A stretch of 64,000 bases of DNA, from positions 1,309,499-1,373,498 of the forward strand of contig NW_003314275.1 in the NCBI RefSeq assembly GCF_000143415.4. Direction: 5' to 3'. This document shows positions 56,901 to 64,000 of this stretch, piece by piece (positions within the stretch are counted from its first letter, which is position 1; every line of letters begins with the position of its first letter). Position numbers and translations under genes: made by a program. This stretch comes from Selaginella moellendorffii (Eukaryota; Streptophyta; Lycopodiopsida; Selaginellales; Selaginellaceae). The notes under the pieces are model-generated. The model saw only the letters and a list, made by a program, of their open reading frames with translations. It searched no databases and was not told where the DNA came from.

Positions 56901-57523
56901 GCAAGGTCAACTACTTCCGCCTCATGAGCGTGCTGAATGGGCCAATGGCGGTCGTACGCTGGATGGAGAACATTTGCCACTGGCGCAACCCGGTCACGAC
57001 CGTACTCGTCCATATCTTGTTCCTCATCCTGGTGTGGTACCCGGAGCTCATCCTCCCCACGCTCTTCCTCTACATGTTCTTGATCGGGCTGTGGCAGTAC
57101 CGATCCCGGCCGCGATCGCCGCCATCCATGGAGGCGCGGCTGTCCCAGGCGGAGGTCGTGGAGCCGGACGAGCTGGACGAGGAGTTTGATCCCATCCCGA
57201 GCGCCAAGGACCCGAATGTGATCCGGGCGAGGTATGATCGCGTGAGGATCGTGGCGGCCAGGATCCAGAATGTGTTGGGCGATCTGGCGACGCAGGGGGA
57301 GAGGGTCGGGGCGCTCCTGAGCTGGAGGGATCCCAGGGCGACGGCGATCTTTGTCACGTTTTCGCTGGTTGTGGCGGTGGTGCTGTACGTGGTGCCCATC
57401 CGGGTGATCGTGGTCGTGGCGGGGCTGTACGCGATGAGGCACCCGAGGTTCAGGGACCCGCTGCCGGCGGCGCCGATCAACTTCTTTCGGCGGCTGCCAT
57501 CGCTGGCGGATCGCATCCTCTAA
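53969..57523 (+). CDS. MCTP: Multiple C2 domain and transmembrane region protein (MCTP, QUIRKY-like)
   Basis: Two exons (53969-56179 and 56534-57523), 1,066 aa. The N-terminal C2 domain (residues about 5-120: KKLFVEVCNATDLMPKDGEGSASPY...) is followed by a very Glu/Lys/Gly-rich linker (135-275), then C2 domains at about 310-430, 470-620 and 650-800 (the last split by the intron at HHHHHQN|ANRDARIGKVRI). The C-terminal PRT_C region has hydrophobic segments near 935-980 and 1010-1045. Land-plant MCTPs tether ER to plasma membrane at plasmodesmata and control cell-to-cell trafficking; QUIRKY shapes organs with STRUBBELIG. Length and the long acidic linker fit the QKY branch. A rearranged partial copy is at 59299-60215. 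Confidence 0.93.
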
Positions 57524-57660
57524 AGAAGATCTGGAGTGGAAGAAATCTCCCACTTCTCCTGGTATAGTTCTTACGCACCAGAAAAAGAACTCATCCTCTG
57601 GTGAGACCAGCAGCGAGTGATCGAAAACAAGGCCAAGCTCGCAGGGAAAGACCGATCTCA
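57524..57660. other. Spacer between MCTP and next gene
   Basis: 137 bp only. An in-frame GTG lies upstream, but the first ATG at 57661 is preferred for the downstream gene. Confidence 0.4.
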
Positions 57661-58925
57661 ATGGAACTCTTCATGGTGCCACCCCGCCACCCCAATCATA
57701 ATGTGCTTTTTAGGGTTCTTGGGATGGAATGCATATGGGTCAAGAGAGGCGATGATTTACGTCTAGTGCCGCTAGAGGGTGGGTTTTTCCTGGTAGCAGA
57801 TGTAGCCAGGCACTATGGGTTAGCTCCAGAGAGTCTCGCTGTGGGTAGCTTAGCTCTCATCCAGGATTCTTATGGGAAATCACGTATGACGTTCGAGCAG
57901 ATAATTGGTTTCGCTCGATCGTGTGGTCTGGGTGATGGATCGCAAGAGAATCCTCTCCAGATCAATGGGAGAAAGCAGCCGCTGTCTCGGAGAGAGGAAG
58001 AAGAGGAAGCAGCTGCAGCGTTTGCGGAGACCCCGCTTGGCAAGGCGTTCGACGAGGCCGAAGAACACATGTTTGAGGTAACGCGGGTGTGGAATTTGAA
58101 GAGAGCGAGAACAGAAGTTTTCTTGGATGAATTGAGGGAAGGGATATACGGCTACAGGGCGAAAATGAGAAAGTCGAGCACACTGGAGAAGGAGATGAAG
58201 AAGTTTGTGTGCTCTGTGCACATCATCTCCAGTAAACGTCTTCGTGATCGGACGCTTGATCCCAACACTGCCACGGGCTTTGCGACGCTGATCGATCCGG
58301 AAGGATTGTGTATCACAGTTGCCAAGTGTGTGGAAGAGCTGCGAGATGAGATGAAGATCATGGTCAAGTTCCTGGAGGAGGATGCTTTCTACGAGTATAA
58401 GATCAGTGAGCGTACCACTTACGGCACTGGCCCGATGATCGTGTACTTGGAGCCGGTGGTGGGCGTAAACTTTGGCCAGTGCATGTATGTCCATGGAGAT
58501 GTAGATGAGTTTATGGACACGCTCTACACTTTTGGTCCCTCGTTGGAGATGGTACGTGGTGTTTACCTCGACCCAGATGTGGTACTGTTTGGCTCGCTTG
58601 CGCTACAGCCAGGTGCTCCAGTTTTTACCGAGGATGGAAGCTTGCAAGGAATTGTGATGAATCCCAAGCTTGGCAAGTTGGGACGGAAGGGCAACAACAA
58701 GATTACCACAACAAGAGCAGCAGCTGAGGAATCCAAAAGAGCCAAGTTAGAGGAGAAATTGGGCTATGCAGTTGGTAAATTAATCACACTTCCTTTCCTC
58801 TTTCTAGATGTTTTATATTTGGTTCTGTGGTTTTTCAGGACGGAAGCCTCGCTATCTGAAAGCTACAACGAAGAGTTTGGTCGAGCTCCTTGATCCTCAT
58901 TCATCGGATTATTCCGGTAAGACGA

Positions 58926-58980
<55 letters not shown>

Positions 58981-59232
58981 TTGTATGTCGTGTGTGCGCA
59001 GAGATAAAAGCTGTGATTTCTCTCAATCAAATGGTCGAGTATGTGACACTGGAAGGCCAAACATCTCGAGACGTTTGGGAGGACAAGCATCCGTTAGAAG
59101 GTATGTGCACATTTGTCTATGTTTTTGGATGCAATATGGTCTTTTTCAGATTACGTGAGCGAGTTACCTCGGATGGAGGCAGCGCCTTCCCACAGGACGC
59201 TAGCAAGGTATGGAAAATCTACATCTACTTGA
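57661..59232 (+). CDS. Uncharacterised protein with a possible inactive trypsin-like protease fold
   Basis: Four exons (57661-58774, 58839-58916, 59002-59100, 59150-59232), 457 aa, phases consistent. I do not recognise a named family. The middle (about residues 195-345) has the spacing of a trypsin/HtrA fold: NTATGFATLID.EGLCITVAKCVEEL, where active enzymes have a His in ...AAHCV, and LALQPGAPVFTEDGSLQGIV, where active enzymes have GxSGxPV. Both the presumed His and the presumed Ser are replaced (Lys, Ala), so it would be catalytically dead. A Glu/Ala-rich patch (residues ~110-125) precedes this. No signal peptide. Intron 2 contains a (CT)n run (58930-58974). If intron 1 is retained, the frame reads through a hydrophobic segment and stops at 58893, an alternative C-terminus. 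Confidence 0.6.
58930..58974 (+). repeat. (TC)n microsatellite in intron
   Basis: About 22 uninterrupted TC units forming part of the polypyrimidine-rich intron 2 of the preceding gene (58917-59001). Confidence 0.95.
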
Positions 59233-59298
59233 TCAAATACGGTTATAAAGATGTGAAGTAGCCGTAGGCGCCGCCCATTACCTTTACCAGCTGTCTCC

Positions 59299-60215
59299 GG
59301 ATATAATGCACCGAGGCGTGGCAATCACCTTTCGCCCAAGCTGTGGTACCTCCTCGTGAATGTGATCGAGGCCGTGACAGTCCGAGCTCAGGTCACCTCG
59401 GACTGTTCTTGGCTATGGTGGCTCTTTCGCTCCAGGCGGTTCCACTGCGGCTCTAGCGGGCTATCCAGTGGGACGCGCACTGGGATCTCGGCAAACTCCA
59501 AGACGACGCTGCCCAGGAAGCTGGAATCCGGATCGCAGCATCCACTCTTTGCCAAACGCGAAACATCCAGATCGAAGGGGACGTGGTGGTCATTGTACGG
59601 CGGTGGCCGGACAAACTCCGGCGATTTTCCTCCATCGCCACGGTCGCCTTTGCCATGCTTCTCCTTTCCTTCCACAGTGGTGGTGGTGGCGCCGCCGCCG
59701 CTAGCTTCTTCTTCCACTTCTTTCTTTGGTGGGTCCATCGCCGCCACCGCCGCCACCGCCGCCATCCTCTTTCTTCTCCGTCCGCTTCTTTCCTTCCTCC
59801 ACATCCTCCATCGCCATCTCGCGGCAGCGGCTGTTTCTTCCGGTTTCTTTTCGCCCTCTTCGCTCTTGGCATCACTTTCTTCGCGCCATCGCCATCGCTG
59901 GGAGGAGGAGCTTCCTTTGACATGAGAGAAGAAGCTCCTCTTCGCCAAGAAATAGTAGACGATGTATTCCTCACCTTTCTTGGCGGCGGGTCCTCACTCG
60001 CCCCAGGAACTGGGGGCGCTGCTTGCCGCCGGTCTTCTTGTCGCTCACTTGTCGTCGATCGGGCCCTGTGCGAATTCGTTCCAGGTGGGCTTGAGATCCT
60101 TGCTCTTGGGCTCTGTTCGCCGGCGCTGGCCATGCAGTAGGGGCTCGCGGATCCCTCCCCGTCCTTGGGTGTAGCATTGCATACCTTCACGAAGAGCTTC
60201 TTGGCACACATTCCC
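59299..60215. pseudogene. Rearranged partial copy of the MCTP gene
   Basis: 59299-59399 (plus) matches parent 55293-55500 in compressed form (GATATAATGC, ACCGAGGCGTGGCAATC, CCAAGCTGTGGTACCTC). 59392-60215 (minus) matches parent 55291 back to about 53985 (ending at AAGAAGCTCTTCGTG.AGGTATGCAATGC). The parent break is therefore at about 55291-55293, and the two sides face opposite ways in the copy. About 1.5 kb of parent is reduced to 0.9 kb by many separate small deletions, which destroy all frames. Lies about 2 kb from the parent's end, with the bulk in antisense orientation to it. Confidence 0.85.
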
Positions 60216-60399
60216 ATTCCCAGCACACATACAGATTCCCAGCGCATTGAATTCCTTGGTACCACACGATCTTTGGGTTTCCCTGCAAATCAGAGGATCT
60301 CTAACTAATGTCCATAAAAACACTGTCGTAATGTAAAAAGGGCGTGGACACAACACTAGTTCATTGTGTTTGACTCTTTTTAGGGACATGACTCATGAC
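60216..60399. other. Spacer between pseudogenes
   Basis: Nothing recognised. Confidence 0.35.
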
Positions 60400-61930
60400 C
60401 CATGCCATGTCAGCTATCGATTGCTCTCAATATTCGACCGAGTCGTTGTGCTTCTTGACGCCGGGAACCAGCCATTTGCCTCAATGGAATTGTCACCGAC
60501 CTGAGAGAAGCAAGAAAAGTAGTGAAAGCCACAAATACCTTTGACATGAAAACTGTGTTGACATCGGGACTGTGTTTAAAAGCGTACAATATCTTTGTTC
60601 TTTCATGGTGGCTGCAACAAACAAAGTTTCAACGCCAAATGTGCGGTTGGACCGTAAATAAAAGGCTTTTTCAATTTTGTGGCATATTCTCTCAGGGAGA
60701 AAAGATTATCAGAGAAGACAATAATCTTGTCTCGCTGTTGTTCGTGAAAACGATGAGAAACTCACAAGCCCGAAATTTATTGGGGTTCATTATGTATAAT
60801 GCCTGCACAGGAACGTCAAGCGGTGGTAAATAAAACGGAAATGAATAAGTACCTGTTGCTTTCTGTTCTCCTTCTTCATGTCAGAGAAGACGAACGTATT
60901 ACCGATCTGAATTTTCTAGTTGGTCCAAAGTTGTACGAGGCGAACTGGCTGGATGTTGTGAAATGCGGCTACATTGCTAATGTTCAATGTGCTGAGATCT
61001 GGTGGCCAATGACTAAAGAATTTTACGCAGAATACCAGCGTGGCTGCAAGAAATTCACAAGGTGTAAGTCCCAACCGTATATTTAATAGCTGCTTACCAG
61101 TGAGTCCAAGTTTGCAGTGAGACTTGGTGATACTAATAACTTTACGAAACATATGAGCAGGCACCACATGCACCTACAAGGAAAAAAAGACGGTCAGTGG
61201 TACAACTTTGAAGAGAGTTGTATCACATCATCCATAAGAAGTAAGCCCCACTCGTGGCCTTTTATCAATTCAATTTTCGGATTCTTCTGATCTTTTGAAA
61301 GCAACCATGTTGTAGGTGGTCACAACGAGACTAACGTTTGCTTTGAACTTGTCGTTACTGTCTGACGTGAAACGAGAAATCTGATCGTCATGGATAGTAG
61401 ACCAGAGTTTAAACTGAAAGGCCCACTGGTCGACCGACACTGTATTGGTGGCTAAGCAAAGGCAGCTTTTGCGAATGCGGCAGGCGGCTGAGACTCCCAC
61501 TAAGGATTTACCAGCTCCACAAGGTAATACGATAATTCCAGACCTCACACTACAGGTCAGTACTAAAAAAATTGCAAAACATGGTTGCTATACACCATTT
61601 TCAAACACTTTGCTCAAGCTATAAGGTCGAGGTTTCAATTCAATGCTTAAGTCAGGATTGACCTAAAATCAGGTAACAAATCTCATGCGTTTCTTAAGTC
61701 ATATTCCTCAAGCATCAGATAGTTTAAAGCACTTGGCAGGCACCTCTGCTTCACATGTTCTACCTGAAAAGTTCCTGTGTGAGCCAGACCGACTTAGAAT
61801 AGCTACTTAAGCAGGATCAATTTCAAAAGAAATCACATCCTTCTCTTCTCCAGTAGCAACTTCATCCCTGGCGACCAAGTCTTGGACAACAACTTGTTGA
61901 CCGTAAAACCGTGCCCCGCACTTGCCTAGA
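60400..61930 (-). pseudogene. XPB: Degenerate XPB/ERCC3 (TFIIH helicase) gene with one inverted exon
   Basis: Minus-strand exons in correct order: about 61820-61930 (...SFEIDPA), about 61690-61765 (VEHVKQRCLPSALNY.MLEEYD), about 61590-61650 (VNPDL.IELKP.RPY.SLSK), 61270-61550 ([18 protein letters not shown], motif [23 protein letters not shown]), about 61215-61245 (EWGLLLMDDV, one base out of frame), 61099-61175 (VHVVPAHMFRKVISITK..), about 60680-60805 ([17 protein letters not shown], then shifted [22 protein letters not shown]), about 60490-60600 (ERTKILYAFKH..VNTVFMSK, VGDNSIEAN) and about 60410-60465 (GSRRQEAQRLGRILRA, motif VI). The exon between motif II/III and ALYIMN lies on the plus strand (about 60878-61062: VREDERITDLNFLVGPKLY...). 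Frame shifts, small deletions, DEVH to DDVI and the inversion show it is not functional. XPB is the DNA translocase of TFIIH. Confidence 0.9.
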
Positions 61931-62869
61931 ATTTGCCATGAGAAAAATAGACAGAATTTGAAAGAAAAACTTTCACATGCCTCGTATTATCGTTCATTAA
62001 TTATCACTATATGAAACTAAAAGCTTTTGATACTTATGGTTTTGTTTTGTTTTGTTTAATAATAACATGATTTTTCTCTTTAAACAGTGTGCATGAAGGC
62101 TAGAATGTTTGCTCTATAAGAGAGATCCACCTAAGAAGAAAGTGATGAAGAACAAAAATATATCTTTTATAATGTTATAGAAGAGACTGATTGTTAAATC
62201 AAAATCCTTGCTTTTGACTAGAGTTGCTATATATTAAAACTGAATTGAGTTTAAAACCTTAAAAATTCTAATTTACTTACAAAATATTTCACATGTAGGG
62301 TTTACATTTTTTGAAATGGGAAAGAGCTTGAGTCCCAAAAAGTGGAAATGAAAATAACACATTAAGCACATCAGTTGATGGATAAATAGTGGTGGCTTTA
62401 TTAAAAAAAAAGTAAATTAATCTTCTATAACAAAAAAAGAAACTCATAAATTTTCTCAATCACCTAATTAAAGGCAAGATTACATCAATTATCACATATT
62501 GTTTTGAAGTGATATATTTTATTGTGATATGCTAAAATGGTATTAAAGTTGTAAAAGTTTCTAGCAATTTAGTTATTTTTACTTTTTTCTGAGATTGGGC
62601 ATAGTAATAAGAGTAGTAATAACCAAGGGAATTTTATCTGATTCAAATGTAACAACGACAGAAAAGGAAGATGAAATTTGATTGATAACTTATTTTTATG
62701 AAAATTACATAATAAAATTTTGTAAAAAGTTATGTTCTATTTCACCTATAGATCCACTAATGCCTCTTCCTGATGTTCCTCTAGATCCCGGCCCACTTAC
62801 AAGAGAACCCTAATGGTCTTCCATTATTCTGAGAGGAGGGGATGCTTTGGCTAAGTAATACATTAATTA
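61931..62869. other. AT-rich spacer
   Basis: No gene or RNA recognised. Confidence 0.35.
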
Positions 62870-63250
62870 TAATATTATAGTATATGGACCGTCCATTTGG
62901 GATTGAATCTAATTTATCCATTCTTATATAAAAGTAGAGGTTTAAACCCTAATTAATATACCTATTCCTAGAGCACTCACATTAGAAGAGCTGAAAGACA
63001 CTGCAATTTGTCATTAAAAGATATAGCTTTTTGGCAGTGCTTTACTTTAGTATTTGGGATTGTGCTTTTTGTTTTTATTTCTTCATTCTCTTTTAGATTT
63101 AGATTTGTATTAACTTTTTGTAAAATCTAGAACTCTAGCTATTATTATGCTTAGATCTACTTTTTCTTTTAATCTTTATTGCATTATCTTTTTCTACCAT
63201 ACCATACCGTCATCAATTAAAGAGTGTGTCATTTGAGGCTACCAATGCTG
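62870..63250 (+). repeat. Dispersed AT-rich repeat, copy B
   Basis: Same family and orientation as 27160-27520. This copy keeps slightly more C/G, for example CCATACCATACCGTCATC where copy A has CCATTATGCCATGCCATTATC. Confidence 0.6.
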
Positions 63251-64000
63251 CTTTGTTAGATCGAACTATAGGGTATCATTATATTGGTGTTACACCCATG
63301 TAGTCTCCAACTTTTGTGGGATAAGATTACATAACTCATTCTGTTCTCGGTGTTCTACCATTTTCCATTGATATAGAACGAGCTATGGATGATGCAGTTT
63401 AGTTTTTGGAGAATGTTTAAGGATCAAGTTTACAGGAAGATGATACTTACAAGCTCGAATGAATTCTGGATTACGATGAAAAACTTGATTATTATAGAGA
63501 TAGCTTTAGCGCATGAGTTGAAGATTTTATGGGGTAAGTGTTAATCTTTCAATTTGCTATTTAATATTTTCTCTTTACCTTTTATTCTTTCCAAACCTTT
63601 TCTTATTTCGGTTTGAACCACCTTCTCATATTCTTAGTGTTTCTTCCTTATTTGCAATGTTTGGTTTTCCTAACATGTCGATTATTTATGATTTTTATGA
63701 TTTTCATTCTCAATTAGTGTTGAATTGAGTGTTGTCCTCCTAATATTGATTTGAATATTGAGTATTCCCATGTTCCAATGGTTGAGTCACTTTTAGCCAA
63801 AATTTCAAATTACATCTCCACTTTTTAATGTTATTGAGAGCCTTTGTTTTACCATTGTTGCTAAGAAGTTTATGTATTCCTTTGAAAGTGTGAATGTTAT
63901 TATTGATTTTCCCATCTCAAATGTTAAATTGTGTATTGAGGAGGTTAAATAGTGTGAATCTTTTGTTTATATTATAATGGCTAAAGTATTTTATGATAAA
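63251..64000. other. AT-rich end of window
   Basis: No recognisable gene; likely part of a larger repeat cut by the window edge. Confidence 0.35.

Noticed and set aside
60522-60833. 103-codon plus-strand frame
   Set aside because: Antisense to minus-strand XPB exons, which explain the sequence better.
1-64000. CRISPR arrays, bacterial operons, rRNA genes
   Set aside because: None found; gene structure is that of a plant nuclear genome.

Overview
This is a nuclear plant window. Several features point to a lycophyte, most likely Selaginella moellendorffii (inference): spliceosomal introns mostly of 50-70 nt (for example 51, 56, 53 and 51 nt in consecutive introns of the PFP gene), closely packed genes, large PPR proteins of both P and PLS type, and plant-only families such as the PFP alpha subunit, MCTP and CHX. 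No plastid, bacterial or CRISPR sequence was seen.

Layout. 0-25 kb is gene-dense: an aspartyl protease; an ATG18/WIPI autophagy protein; two near-identical tandem beta-propeller genes with a broken kinase-like gene between them; the alpha subunit of PPi-dependent phosphofructokinase (19 exons); an F-box/kelch protein of the SAGL1 type; a PLS-class PPR protein; a small secreted protein ending in what looks like an RGF/GLV/CLEL signalling peptide; mitochondrial COQ3; and a SWIM/MULE-derived protein sharing a 121-bp divergent promoter with COQ3. 25-45 kb is AT-rich and repeat-rich: a secreted GNA-type lectin gene with a decayed copy; old dispersed repeats; degenerate coding remnants; a young 6.65-kb LTR retrotransposon without pol (33592-40242); a GC-rich minisatellite; a chimeric pseudogene made from pieces of two genes that both lie elsewhere in this window; and a decayed Ty3-type gag-pro fragment.

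45.8-59.3 kb is genic again: a P-class PPR protein, a CHX cation/H+ exchanger, an intron-containing tRNA-Tyr, a multiple-C2-domain membrane protein (MCTP/QUIRKY family) and a protein resembling an inactive trypsin-like protease. 59.3-62 kb holds two rearranged pseudogenes: a partly inverted, deletion-riddled copy of the neighbouring MCTP gene, and an XPB/ERCC3 helicase remnant in which a single exon is inverted. The rest, to 64 kb, is AT-rich repeat.

The genes do not form one pathway. The notable theme is local recycling of gene sequence: tandem duplication, chimeric capture and micro-inversion. Exon boundaries were placed by hand from splice consensus, reading frame and family similarity; no search was run.
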